Positions 1 to 6,718 are shown, counted from the stretch's first letter. The stretch is DNA of 21,917 nucleotides from an uncultured Eubacteriales bacterium (GCA_900544945.1 UQXG01000016.1:1-21917); one strand, 5' to 3'. The notes: generated by a model not told the origin, from the sequence alone. Translations and numbers: made by a program.

Positions 1-57
1 GCAGTCATTAGAATTTTGATTCGCTGCGCGGAGCACCACACTGGTTCGCAATGACAT
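1..57 (-). repeat. CATTGCGA-type short interspersed repeat (cut by window start)
   Basis: Read on the minus strand this begins TGTCATTGCGAACCAGTG and continues into a GGTGCTCCGCGCAGCGAA segment. The same words recur at 19560-19623 (minus orientation) and, in part, at 11989-12031 and 21879-21917. The repeat class with CATTGCGA at one end and TGGCAATC at the other is known as an intergenic repeat in many bacteria. Only one end is visible here. It lies just upstream of the lspA promoter. Confidence 0.7.
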
Positions 58-111
58 GGTTTTTGACAGCCTCTATTTTTTTCAAAGGACTCTCTTTTTC
101 CCCCAGCCCCT

Positions 112-140
112 TTGACATTCCCGGGCCGGCATGGTATCAT
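112..140 (+). promoter_or_regulatory. Sigma-A promoter of the lspA operon
   Basis: A perfect -35 TTGACA at 112-117 and a -10 TATCAT at 135-140 are separated by 17 bases. The first start codon follows 27 bases after the -10, and the three downstream genes have no gap for another promoter, so this probably drives lspA, the pseudouridine synthase and the HAD gene. Confidence 0.85.
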
Positions 141-167
141 ATTCCGGTAAAAACGAGGAGGAAGCCT

Positions 168-638
168 ATGTTTCTCTATTACAGTCTGTTTGTCGCCCTG
201 ATCGTCATCGCCGACCAGGTGGCAAAGTATTTTACCGTACTCTATATTCCCGCCGCGGGCGCTCAGCCCTTCATCCCCGGCATTCTGCAAATCACCTATG
301 TGCGCAACACCGGCGCCGCCTTCTCCTCCTTTGAGGGGCAGCAGTGGCTCTTTGCCCTGATTTTTCTGGTGCTCACCGGCCTGATTTTCTGGGAGTATTT
401 CAAAAAGCCCGTGGGCTTTACCAAGCTGGAGCGGTTCTGCATCGCGGCCATCTACGGCGGCGGCCTGGGCAACATGATCGACCGGGTGCGGCTGGGGTAT
501 GTGGTGGACATGCTGGAAACCACCTTCATGGACTTTCCCGTGTTCAACGTGGCCGACTGCTTCATCACCTGCGGCTGCGCCGTGCTGATGGTCAGTTTGC
601 TTCTAATGCACAAGGATTTCTGGAAGGAGAGCAAATGA
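168..638 (+). CDS. lspA: Lipoprotein signal peptidase (signal peptidase II)
   Basis: LspA is the inner-membrane aspartyl protease that cleaves the signal peptide of prolipoproteins after lipid attachment at the +1 cysteine. The 156-residue product has the usual family length and four hydrophobic segments. The conserved catalytic blocks are present: GNMIDR with Asp105 and FNVADC with Asp130, plus the early DQVAK (after residue 14) and NTGAAFS motifs. The start at 168 was chosen because GAGGAGG lies 6 bases upstream and the promoter at 112-140 would fall inside the longer reading frame that opens at 51. Its stop overlaps the start of the next gene (ATGA), so the two are translationally coupled. 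The order lspA followed by an rluD-like gene is a common arrangement in bacteria. Confidence 0.95.
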   Translation: MFLYYSLFVALIVIADQVAKYFTVLYIPAAGAQPFIPGILQITYVRNTGAAFSSFEGQQWLFALIFLVLTGLIFWEYFKKPVGFTKLERFCIAAIYGGGLGNMIDRVRLGYVVDMLETTFMDFPVFNVADCFITCGCAVLMVSLLLMHKDFWKESK

Positions 639-1540
639 CTCTGTATGCTGACACCCCCGGGGAGCGTCTGGACGCCTTTTTGACCCGGAGCGTACCGGGT
701 CTGAGCCGGAGCGCCGCCCAAAGACTCATTGAGGAAGGGCAGGTTCTTCGCTGCGGAAAGCCCGGGAAGAAAAACGACAAGCTGAATCCCGGCGACCCCA
801 TATCCTACGAAATTCCGGAGCCCAAGGCCGTGGATATTCAGCCCAAGGACATACCTCTCGATATTGTCTACGAGGACGAGGATTTGCTGGTGATTAACAA
901 GCCCAAGGGGCTGGTGGTGCACCCTGCCGCCGGGCACCAGGACGACACCCTGGTCAATGGGCTTCTCTACGCCCTGGGAGACGATCTGTCCGGCATCAAC
1001 GGGGAACTGCGCCCCGGCATCGTCCACCGGATTGACAAGGATACCTCCGGGCTGCTGGCCGTGGCAAAAAACGACCTGGCTCACACGGTGCTGGCCTCCC
1101 AGCTGAAAGATCACTCCATGGCAAGAACCTACGAGGCCATTGTCTGCGGGGTGCTGAAGGAGGATTCCGGCACCGTGGACGCCCCCATCGGACGGCATCC
1201 CAGCGACCGGAAGAAAATGTGCGTCACCCAGCGCAATTCCAAGCCCGCCGTGACCCACTGGGAGGTCATCCGCAGATATAAGGGCTATACCCACATCCGC
1301 TGCAAGCTGGAAACCGGCCGCACCCATCAGATTCGGGTGCACATGGCCTACATCGGTCATCCCATTCTGGGCGATACGGTTTACGGCCACAAAAAGCCGG
1401 AGCTGGGTCAGTCCAGCCAGTGTCTCCATGCCGGGGTGCTGTGCTTCGCCCACCCCAGAGACGGCCATCCGGTGATGGTGTTCGCCGAGCTGCCCCAATA
1501 TTTCAAAGATGTGCTGCAAAAGCTGGAAAGGATGACATAA
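635..1540 (+). CDS. rluD: RluA/RluD-family 23S rRNA pseudouridine synthase
   Basis: This 301-residue enzyme should isomerise uridines to pseudouridine in large-subunit rRNA. An S4-type RNA-binding domain occupies roughly residues 8-65 (GERLDAFL, then SRSAAQRLIEEGQV), followed by the catalytic domain. The diagnostic HRIDKDTSG motif contains the catalytic Asp134, and the ETGRTHQIRVH block near the C-terminus is typical of the RluA family. The start at 635 overlaps the lspA stop by four bases and has GGAG five bases upstream; the reading frame is open upstream to 344 but that part is a shadow of lspA. Several RluD paralogues with different target uridines exist in Clostridia, so the family is certain and the exact symbol less so. 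Confidence 0.93.
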   Translation: MTLYADTPGERLDAFLTRSVPGLSRSAAQRLIEEGQVLRCGKPGKKNDKLNPGDPISYEIPEPKAVDIQPKDIPLDIVYEDEDLLVINKPKGLVVHPAAGHQDDTLVNGLLYALGDDLSGINGELRPGIVHRIDKDTSGLLAVAKNDLAHTVLASQLKDHSMARTYEAIVCGVLKEDSGTVDAPIGRHPSDRKKMCVTQRNSKPAVTHWEVIRRYKGYTHIRCKLETGRTHQIRVHMAYIGHPILGDTVYGHKKPELGQSSQCLHAGVLCFAHPRDGHPVMVFAELPQYFKDVLQKLERMT

Positions 1541-2392
1541 ATGGATTTTTCGGATGTTCTGCTGACCGTTGACTACGACCGGACGCTGACTGCCCCGGAC
1601 TCCACCATTCCGGAGCGGAATCTGGAGGCCATCCGATATTTTATGGCCAACGGCGGCGCTTTCACCGTGAACACCGGCCGCAGCGTGCCCATGATTCAGG
1701 CCTTCCGGGACATTGTACCCGTGAACGCCCCGCTGCTTCTCTACAACGGCTCTGCCGCCTATGACCTGACCACGGGAAAATTCGAGTTCTGTCACCCGAT
1801 TCCCCTGGATGCCTGGGAGACCGTGAACACCGCCCGGCGGCTGTTTCCAGACCTGACCGTGGAGGTTCAGGGACTTCAGGCGCACTATGCCTGTCCCGAC
1901 CACCCGGGCTGGGACGTTTTCTGCGCCAGCCATAGCTGCGCCTATCAATTCGTAAAGCCCGGAGACGACCTGGGTACCTTTCTGAAATTCTCCCTGTACG
2001 GCACCTTCAAAGACGACACCGTGGACAGCATGTTCTCCGGCACTCCGGAGGAGGTGCGCCGGATGGACGAGGCTGAGCGGATTCTGAACGAGACCTTCGG
2101 GGATGCCTGCGTGGTGTTCCGGGCAGCCACCCGAATTATCGACGTTCATGCCAAGGGGGTCAGCAAGGGCCGCTCCGCCCGGCAGCTGCAAGCCCACCTG
2201 GGTCGGAAAATCCTGGTGTGCGTCGGCGACGCGGACAATGACCTGCCTATGATGGTGGATGCGGACTATGCCTATGCCCCTGCCGACGGAAAAATCGCCG
2301 ATCGGTATGAAAATGTGTGTAAATGCGCCGACGGGGCCGTTGCAGACGTGATTTATGAAAAAATTCCCGGGATTCTGAAAAATTTCGGTTGA
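1541..2392 (+). CDS. HAD-superfamily (Cof-type) hydrolase
   Basis: This 283-residue protein resembles the Cof/YwpJ class of HAD phosphatases, which remove phosphate from small molecules such as sugar phosphates or flavin mononucleotide. Motif I reads DYDRT, with nucleophile Asp11 and acid/base Asp13; the usual glycine after the second Asp is replaced by Arg14. Motif II is NTGRS, motif III is probably the Lys in AKGVSKG, and motif IV is GDADNDLPMM. A large cap domain lies between motifs II and III, as expected for type IIB. The start codon follows the stop of the upstream gene without a gap, and GGAAAGG precedes it. The substrate cannot be told from sequence. Its stop codon overlaps the -35 of the tRNA promoter. 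Confidence 0.88.
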   Translation: MDFSDVLLTVDYDRTLTAPDSTIPERNLEAIRYFMANGGAFTVNTGRSVPMIQAFRDIVPVNAPLLLYNGSAAYDLTTGKFEFCHPIPLDAWETVNTARRLFPDLTVEVQGLQAHYACPDHPGWDVFCASHSCAYQFVKPGDDLGTFLKFSLYGTFKDDTVDSMFSGTPEEVRRMDEAERILNETFGDACVVFRAATRIIDVHAKGVSKGRSARQLQAHLGRKILVCVGDADNDLPMMVDADYAYAPADGKIADRYENVCKCADGAVADVIYEKIPGILKNFG

Positions 2393-2417
2393 CAATTCCG
2401 GCGCTCTATGGTAAAAT
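2389..2417 (+). promoter_or_regulatory. Promoter of the tRNA cluster
   Basis: TTGACA at 2389-2394 and TAAAAT at 2412-2417 are 17 bases apart. The -35 overlaps the TGA stop (2390-2392) of the HAD gene. The -10 ends 32 bases before the first tRNA. No terminator is visible between the HAD gene and the tRNAs, so read-through from the lspA operon is also possible. Confidence 0.85.
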
Positions 2418-2449
2418 GCTCTGGCTGAAACTGCTAAGGGCAGGGACTT

Positions 2450-2523
2450 GCGGGTGTAGTTCAATGGTAGAACACCAGCCTTCCAAGCTGGATACGCGGG
2501 TCCGATTCCCGTCACCCGCTCCA
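2450..2523 (+). tRNA. tRNA-Gly (anticodon TCC)
   Basis: A complete 74-base cloverleaf with encoded CCA. The acceptor GCGGGTG pairs with CACCCGC, the discriminator is T and CCA is at 2521-2523. The anticodon stem CCAGC/GCTGG encloses the loop CTTCCAA with anticodon TCC at 2482-2484. The T loop is TCCGATT. Confidence 0.97.
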
Positions 2524-2530
2524 TAGAAAT

Positions 2531-2607
2531 GCGCCAGTAGCTCAGCTGGATAGAGCAACTGCCTTCTAAGCAGTAGGTCGGGGGTTCGAGTCCCTCCTGG
2601 CGTGCCA
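2531..2607 (+). tRNA. tRNA-Arg (anticodon TCT)
   Basis: A complete 77-base cloverleaf with encoded CCA at 2605-2607. The acceptor GCGCCAG pairs with CTGGCGT (one G-U pair at the end) and the discriminator is G. The anticodon stem ACTGC/GCAGT encloses CTTCTAA with TCT at 2565-2567. It begins seven bases after tRNA-Gly and is surely co-transcribed with it. Confidence 0.97.
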
Positions 2608-2641
2608 TCTTTGCCCGCCCCGTTTTCAGCAAATTGCATAT

Positions 2642-2719
2642 GGTGGATATGGCCTAGTTGGCTAAGGCGTCAGATTGTGGCTCTGAAGATCGTGGGTTCG
2701 AGTCCCATTATCCACCCCA
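2642..2719 (+). tRNA. tRNA-His (anticodon GTG)
   Basis: The acceptor GTGGATA (2643-2649) pairs with TATCCAC (2709-2715). An extra G at 2642 faces the discriminator C at 2716, which is the G-1:C73 identity pair of histidine tRNA. CCA is encoded at 2717-2719. The anticodon GTG is at 2677-2679 in the loop TTGTGGC. The T arm and acceptor strand are also the left arm of a large inverted repeat that continues to 2779. Confidence 0.97.
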
Positions 2720-2779
2720 TAAAAAGAACACCATCCTTCCGGATGGTGTTCTTTTTATGGGGTGGATACGGGACTCGAA
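2697..2779. repeat. Long palindrome containing the 3' third of tRNA-His
   Basis: The left arm, 2697-2736, starts at the tRNA-His T loop (TTCGAGTCCC) and runs through the acceptor strand, CCA and terminator stem. The right arm, 2741-2779, is its inverse, ending GGGACTCGAA. The two arms differ only at one substituted base and one extra base in the tRNA part. The tRNA 3' end is thus duplicated in inverted orientation. Confidence 0.9.
2721..2756 (+). terminator. Terminator after the tRNA cluster
   Basis: A 16 bp stem runs from AAAAAGAACACCATCC, through loop TTCC, to the complementary strand ending in TTTTT. The T run follows the GC-rich part in both directions, so it could end transcription either way. 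It begins two bases after tRNA-His and forms the core of the longer palindrome 2697-2779. Confidence 0.85.
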
Positions 2780-3007
2780 GAGAGCGGCCCGCCCGAAGGG
2801 CGGGTAAAAAAGTGTCCAGTGGACACTTTTTTAGCTCGGGGGAGAGTCCCCTTTTCTTCGGGCGCATCCCGTCAGGGGTGTGAACGAAGAAAAGTCATTC
2901 GGTGGTACAGCTGCGGGACTCGAAAGGCCGTTAAGAAAACATGCCATTGCGAAAAAGCGGAAGAATGTGGTACAATTTTCCGGTTTTTCCGAGAACCATC
3001 GATAAAC
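2757..3007. other. Gene-free palindrome-rich interval with antisense tRNA 3'-end fragments
   Basis: No credible gene is visible here. It holds: CCCGCCC GAA GGGCGGG near 2788-2804; a near-perfect palindrome at 2806-2832 with six A, GTGTCC, AGT, GGACAC and six T; an inverted pair CTTTTCTTCG (2851-2860) and CGAAGAAAAG (2885-2894); and two related words, GGTGGATACGGGACTCGAA at 2761-2779 and a version interrupted by a few bases at 2901-2924, both resembling tRNA 3' ends read on the minus strand. A CCATTGCGA word near 2943 may be a degenerate copy of the CATTGCGA repeat. Confidence 0.7.
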
Positions 3008-3192
3008 GCACTGGTGCGGGAGCACCCTGGCTCCCTTGTGCAAAGGGAGCTGGCAAAAATCTTTGATTTTTGACTGAGGGATTGTAAAACTGCGTCAATG
3101 AAAGCACACAAAAAGATGGGAGTTCTGATCCCCTCAGTCTCGTGCTTGCGGGGGACGCACGAGACAGCTCCCCTTGGTCAGCAAGGGGAGCC
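3008..3192 (+). repeat. Interspersed palindromic repeat, copy A
   Basis: The element starts GCACTGGTGCGGGAGCACCC, then CTCCCTTGTG and AAAGGGAGCTG, a GACTGAGGGATTGT segment, a GTTCTGATCCCCTCAG segment, and finally AGCTCCCCTTGGTCAGCAAGG. The same blocks in the same order occur at 14647-14805 with different spacer bases, and more distantly at 19405-19530. The blocks are small inverted repeats such as CTCCCTTGTGCAAAGGGAG. It lies at the 3' side of the minus-strand His-rich gene and might serve as its terminator. Confidence 0.85.
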
Positions 3193-3226
3193 TTTGCCCT
3201 CATCTGTCACGGCTACGCCGTTCCGC

Positions 3227-3943
3227 TTAGAACTCCTCCACCGTCAGCTGAGCCAAAATGGCATCCAGTTTGGCGTTGACCATATCGAAATCCGACACTG
3301 CGTCCATGATTTCATCATAGGCTACGTCCTTTCCCGCCGCCTGAAGCTGGGAAGCCAGCTCCGCCACCTCCTGGGCGTGGGCATCGTTGTGGCTGACCAG
3401 ATACCGCATGAGCACCAGCAGCTCCCGGATGGGCGTGGCTCCCGGCTCCGGAGTGTGCTCGTGGGCAACGTCTCCGTGGGTATGGGTGTGGGTCAGGCCG
3501 CCATGGGTATGGGTCACCCCGCAGTGCACCTGAGCCAGCGGATCCCGCTTGACCCCGCTGACCTGGTACAGCAGCCGGTTGGCGACCATAATTTCCACAT
3601 GAAAATGGGGCTCAAAGAGCTTCACCAGTTCCTCCGCCGGGGGCATGTCCTGAGCCTGAGCCGGATCGCAGGCGATGCTCAGCCGTCCGTCTTCCTTCAG
3701 AAGTCCCGCCAATCGGCGCAGCAGCCGCTTCACATTCACGCCCTCCGGCAAAGGGCCGCAAAGCAAAATCCGATCGTATTCTCCCCGGAGGGATTCCACC
3801 TGGGAAAGCGCCCCTTCCGCAAGGCTTTTCGGGCTTCTTTCCCGGCACCCGGCGGTGAGCACCCCGGCGGAAATGTCCAGAATGTCCATCCCCGGAGCCA
3901 CTTCGGCACCCTCCAGAATTTTCTCTATGATTTGCTTGTCCAT
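3227..3943 (-). CDS. His-rich protein with degenerate methyltransferase-like N-terminus
   Basis: A 238-residue soluble protein that I do not recognise as a named gene. Residues 1-130 look like a worn class I SAM-methyltransferase fold: MDILDISAG takes the place of motif I and LLKEDGRLSIACD resembles the later strand, but the glycine-rich SAM loop is not intact, so activity is doubtful. Residues 140-163 are a His-rich linker (H140, H145, H147, H152, H154, H156, H161, H163) that suggests metal binding. Residues 172-235 form a helical tail with LMRYLVSHNDAHAQE and further His185 and His189, resembling a small helical domain seen in clostridial proteins with His-rich stretches. The start has AGGAGGG at good distance upstream. 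A nickel, cobalt or zinc role is an inference. Confidence 0.7.
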   Translation of the reverse strand: MDKQIIEKILEGAEVAPGMDILDISAGVLTAGCRERSPKSLAEGALSQVESLRGEYDRILLCGPLPEGVNVKRLLRRLAGLLKEDGRLSIACDPAQAQDMPPAEELVKLFEPHFHVEIMVANRLLYQVSGVKRDPLAQVHCGVTHTHGGLTHTHTHGDVAHEHTPEPGATPIRELLVLMRYLVSHNDAHAQEVAELASQLQAAGKDVAYDEIMDAVSDFDMVNAKLDAILAQLTVEEF

Positions 3944-3969
3944 TGACCGTCCCTCCTGTGTTTTCCTGC

Positions 3970-3998
3970 ATCATAACACAGGAGGGGCAAAAGCGCAA
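3970..3998 (-). promoter_or_regulatory. Candidate promoter of the His-rich gene
   Basis: On the minus strand TTGCGC (3993-3998) and TATGAT (3970-3975) are separated by 17 bases, and the start codon follows 27 bases after the -10. The -35 matches the consensus in four of six positions. Confidence 0.6.
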
Positions 3999-4020
3999 CC
4001 ACTTCCTTTTCTCCGAAAAT

Positions 4021-4042
4021 CCTCCGAAAATTTTTCCGGAGG
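4021..4042 (-). terminator. Hairpin downstream of spoIIE
   Basis: CCTCCG and CGGAGG bracket an A/T-rich centre, and on the minus strand the stem is followed by ATTTTC. It lies 36 bases beyond the spoIIE stop and upstream of the next promoter, which is where a terminator is expected. The T run is short. Confidence 0.5.
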
Positions 4043-4077
4043 AACGGTATTTCGACAGCATTTGCACCCCTTTTATG

Positions 4078-5976
4078 CTACCCTGTAGGCAGGCTGACAG
4101 GGCGCAGACGGATGACCGCAACCGTGGCATCGTCTTCCGCGCCTACGCAGCCTCTGTCCAGAATTTCCGCCGCCAGCTCCCCAGGCGGCGCATCCGGAGA
4201 TAGGACAGACTGGTGCTGGATACCCTCTCCATCCACACCGTCGCTGACGAGAATCAGCACTTCTCCCCGGCGAAGGGACAGCTTCTCCACCGTCATCCGG
4301 TTTTCTTCCAAAGAAAGACCCGGCGGCGGCGTGGCTGTCCCTATTTTTTCGGTTCCACGGCGGGTGAGCAGCCAGCTGGGCGCCGCCCCCCATTTGAACA
4401 GGCTGGCAATGCCCGTGTCCAGCTGCACCTCCGCTAAATCCACCGTCACCTCCCCGGCACTGCCCCGAAGTGTCAGAAGACTGTTGAGCGTTTCCAGCGC
4501 ATCCCCGGCGGGAAATCCCGCCGCCAGCATCTGCCGCAGAAGCCCCGCGGCGGTGAAGCCTGCTTGCGCCGCCCCCAGCCCTGTGCCCATGCCGTCGCAC
4601 AGAAGCACATAGTACCGGCATTCAGCCCCGGGAAAAGCAATGCACCGATCCCCATTGGCTCGCTCCTTTCCCCGGCTCCGGGCGGCAGCCTGAGCCTGAA
4701 ATTCCGGCAGGGGATGCCGGGCCTTCCGGGGGAGCCCGTCCGCAAGATTTCGCAAATACTCCCCCAGAAACGTATATTGCTGCGCCAGAGCCTGCCGGTA
4801 TTCCAGCAGGCGTTTTTGATTTGCTTCCAGCCCCCGGCGCTGCTCCTGGGCAAGGCGCAGCTGAGGGATGAGCCGCCCCTGCTTCCGGCAGTCCGCCTCC
4901 AAGGGGTGCTCCAGGTGTTCCAGGCTCAGGCTCAGCCGCTGGGTGCATCGGTTTCTTGCGGAGCAGGTGCCGCAGGCTCGCTCCTGTGCCCGCTCCAGCA
5001 AAGCCTTGGCATCCACGGCAGGGGGCTCCGTTTCGGTAAGCAGCTGCCGCAGGGTGAAAAACATTTCCGCCCCCACCTCCAGCCGCACCTGGGCGGCTCC
5101 CGTCTCCCCCCGGCGGCGAGGAATCTGAGTGCGGGCAGGAAGCAGAGCCGCCGCCCCGCCGCCCAGCACCAGCCCCGGCAGCACCGACAAATCCCAGATG
5201 CCGCAGGCCGCCATCACCGCCAGTGCTCCGAAGCCTGGGGCGGCGTAGTGCTGCCAGCGTTTGTCGAAGGGGATCAGCCGTATGAACCAGCCAAGGCACA
5301 CCGCCGCCGTCATGGGCACCTTCGTCACCTGAGCTAAGTCCAGTCCCAGCCCCGCCAGAGCCGCCGCGGGAAAAGCGCCGCTCACCGCAAGCACCCCGGC
5401 GGCCACACACCCGGGGTTCACCATGCCCAGGGGAATCTGCGCCAGTGCCAGCGTCGCCAGAGCCCCGATGAGCCAGTCCGTCACCGGATCCCGGCACCGG
5501 ACGGCCTGGGTAAAAAGCATGGCGGTCAGTCCTGTCAGGCCGATGCGCAGGCCATACACCAGCGGCGGGGTCCGATCCCGGAGAAGCAGCTGAAAGCACA
5601 GCCCCGTGATGGCCGTAAGGAAGGCGGCGATGGCGGGAATCATCAGCGGTTGGTTCCGGCTCTCCTCCCGCCGTCCCAGGAGCAGCGCCAGCAGCCCCGC
5701 CGAGGCCGCCCAGGCAATTCCCTGCAAGCCCCCGCTGCCCCAAAAAGTGGGATAGCCCACCAGTGCCCCCAGACTTATCAGCACCGCCCGCCAGCCGGTG
5801 AAGCCGCAGATCATCCCCATGGCGATGGGCTGGGGAGAATTGCCCAGGCTGGCCGCCGTCAGGAGAAATCCGCTGCCCCCGTAGAACAGAGCCAGCAGCA
5901 GCCCCCGAATTCCCGGCTCCAATAGCAGCTGCTCCATCCGCCGGCGTCCCCGCCGCAAATACGCTTCCACCATCAT
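4078..5976 (-). CDS. spoIIE: Stage II sporulation protein E, PPM-type serine phosphatase
   Basis: SpoIIE is a membrane phosphatase of the asymmetric septum that dephosphorylates SpoIIAA and so releases sigma-F in the forespore. The 632-residue product has a strongly hydrophobic N-terminal part (about residues 20-290, many membrane spans), a short middle region with the cysteine cluster CGTCSARNRC, a probable coiled coil (RLAQEQRRGLEANQKRLLEY), and a C-terminal PPM domain. Metal-binding aspartates are visible at CDGMGTG (Asp461), SDGVD (Asp579) and EDDATVAV (Asp615/616). It is shorter than the roughly 830 residues of Bacillus subtilis SpoIIE, mostly in the middle region. Two adjacent ATG codons (5976 and 5973) could start it, with GAAAGG upstream. 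It stands alone and is divergent from the CYTH gene. Confidence 0.88.
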   Translation of the reverse strand: MMVEAYLRRGRRRMEQLLLEPGIRGLLLALFYGGSGFLLTAASLGNSPQPIAMGMICGFTGWRAVLISLGALVGYPTFWGSGGLQGIAWAASAGLLALLLGRREESRNQPLMIPAIAAFLTAITGLCFQLLLRDRTPPLVYGLRIGLTGLTAMLFTQAVRCRDPVTDWLIGALATLALAQIPLGMVNPGCVAAGVLAVSGAFPAAALAGLGLDLAQVTKVPMTAAVCLGWFIRLIPFDKRWQHYAAPGFGALAVMAACGIWDLSVLPGLVLGGGAAALLPARTQIPRRRGETGAAQVRLEVGAEMFFTLRQLLTETEPPAVDAKALLERAQERACGTCSARNRCTQRLSLSLEHLEHPLEADCRKQGRLIPQLRLAQEQRRGLEANQKRLLEYRQALAQQYTFLGEYLRNLADGLPRKARHPLPEFQAQAAARSRGKERANGDRCIAFPGAECRYYVLLCDGMGTGLGAAQAGFTAAGLLRQMLAAGFPAGDALETLNSLLTLRGSAGEVTVDLAEVQLDTGIASLFKWGAAPSWLLTRRGTEKIGTATPPPGLSLEENRMTVEKLSLRRGEVLILVSDGVDGEGIQHQSVLSPDAPPGELAAEILDRGCVGAEDDATVAVIRLRPVSLPTG

Positions 5977-6065
5977 TGGTACACCACGCCTTTCTTCCAG
6001 AATGGCACCATCCTAGCACAGGCGGAAAAATTATGCTGTCGGAATGGCAAGCTCCACAATGATTC

Positions 6066-6094
6066 TTGCATCTGGAATTGGTTCGGTGTATAAT
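6066..6094 (+). promoter_or_regulatory. Promoter of the CYTH-exonuclease-aminotransferase operon
   Basis: TTGCAT at 6066-6071 and a perfect TATAAT at 6089-6094 are 17 bases apart, 30 bases before the CYTH start codon. Confidence 0.85.
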
Positions 6095-6124
6095 GATGGG
6101 CAAAGGCTGAAAAGGAGCGTCACC

Positions 6125-6694
6125 ATGGGAAGAGAATTTGAACTGAAATATCAGGCCAAAGCCGGGGATTTGGAGAAAATCCGAGAAAAATTCGGTGATT
6201 TTAAGTCCATTTCCATGGAGACCGCCTATTATGACACCCCCCTGCTTGTCCTGCGCTCGCGCCGCTGGACGCTCCGGCGGCGGCTGGAAAACGGGGTGTC
6301 GGTGTGCACCGTCAAGACCCCTCTGCCCGACGGCAGCCGGGGGGAATGGGAAGTGGAGGCTCCGGATATTTCTGAGGGGCTTCCGAAGCTCATCGCCCTG
6401 GGCGCGCCGGAGGAACTGTCCCAGATAGTCCAGGACGGTGTGGCTCCCTTCTGCGCCGCCCGGTTCGTAAGGCTTGCCAAGCTTCTTCCCACCCAGGACG
6501 GCACCGTGGAGCTGGCTCTGGACAAAGGCGTGCTCCTGGGCGGCGGTAAGGAACTGCCCTTTGCCGAGGTGGAGGTGGAGCTGAAATCCGGCAGTGACCG
6601 GGCTGCGGAGGCCTTCGCCCAAAACTTGGCGGCGGAGTTCGGACTGTCCGTTCAGCCCAAAAGCAAGCTGGCCCGGGCCATGTCGCTGGTCTGA
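6125..6694 (+). CDS. CYTH-domain (triphosphate tunnel) protein
   Basis: A 189-residue single-domain protein. The N-terminal EFELK gives the family signature ExExK (Glu4, Glu6, Lys8), which binds metal and triphosphate at the mouth of the tunnel barrel. Further charged strands follow: RSRRWTLRRRLENG, CTVKTPL, EWEVEAP, EVEVELKSG and the terminal KSKLARAM, in the order seen in CYTH proteins. Family members hydrolyse inorganic triphosphate or thiamine triphosphate, or make cAMP; tripolyphosphatase activity is the commonest finding for stand-alone bacterial forms. The start at 6125 has AAGGAG seven to eight bases upstream and leaves room for the promoter; a longer open frame from 6044 would cover the promoter. 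It is the first gene of an operon with a nuclease and an aminotransferase. Confidence 0.85.
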   Translation: MGREFELKYQAKAGDLEKIREKFGDFKSISMETAYYDTPLLVLRSRRWTLRRRLENGVSVCTVKTPLPDGSRGEWEVEAPDISEGLPKLIALGAPEELSQIVQDGVAPFCAARFVRLAKLLPTQDGTVELALDKGVLLGGGKELPFAEVEVELKSGSDRAAEAFAQNLAAEFGLSVQPKSKLARAMSLV

Positions 6695-6718
6695 AATTAA
6701 CATACGGAGAAAGAGACT

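Noticed and set aside
452..2632. A 726-codon open frame on the minus strand across the lspA operon
   Set aside because: It is antisense to three well-supported genes and to tRNAs, and its protein is low-complexity Gly/His/Val with no domain. GC-rich codon structure explains it.
2406..2639. Minus-strand reading frames giving GGTRTPDLLLRRQ and GNRTRVSSLE-type proteins
   Set aside because: They are antisense translations of the tRNA genes, a well-known source of false protein annotations.
2757..3226. Short open frames on both strands in the tRNA-downstream gap
   Set aside because: They run through inverted repeats and repeat elements, lack ribosome binding sites and show no domain.
4050..4056. 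Spo0A-box-like TTCGACA upstream of the His-rich gene, and TGTCGAA at 10691
   Set aside because: A seven-base word is expected two to three times by chance in a window of this size on two strands, and neither sits at a sporulation gene promoter.
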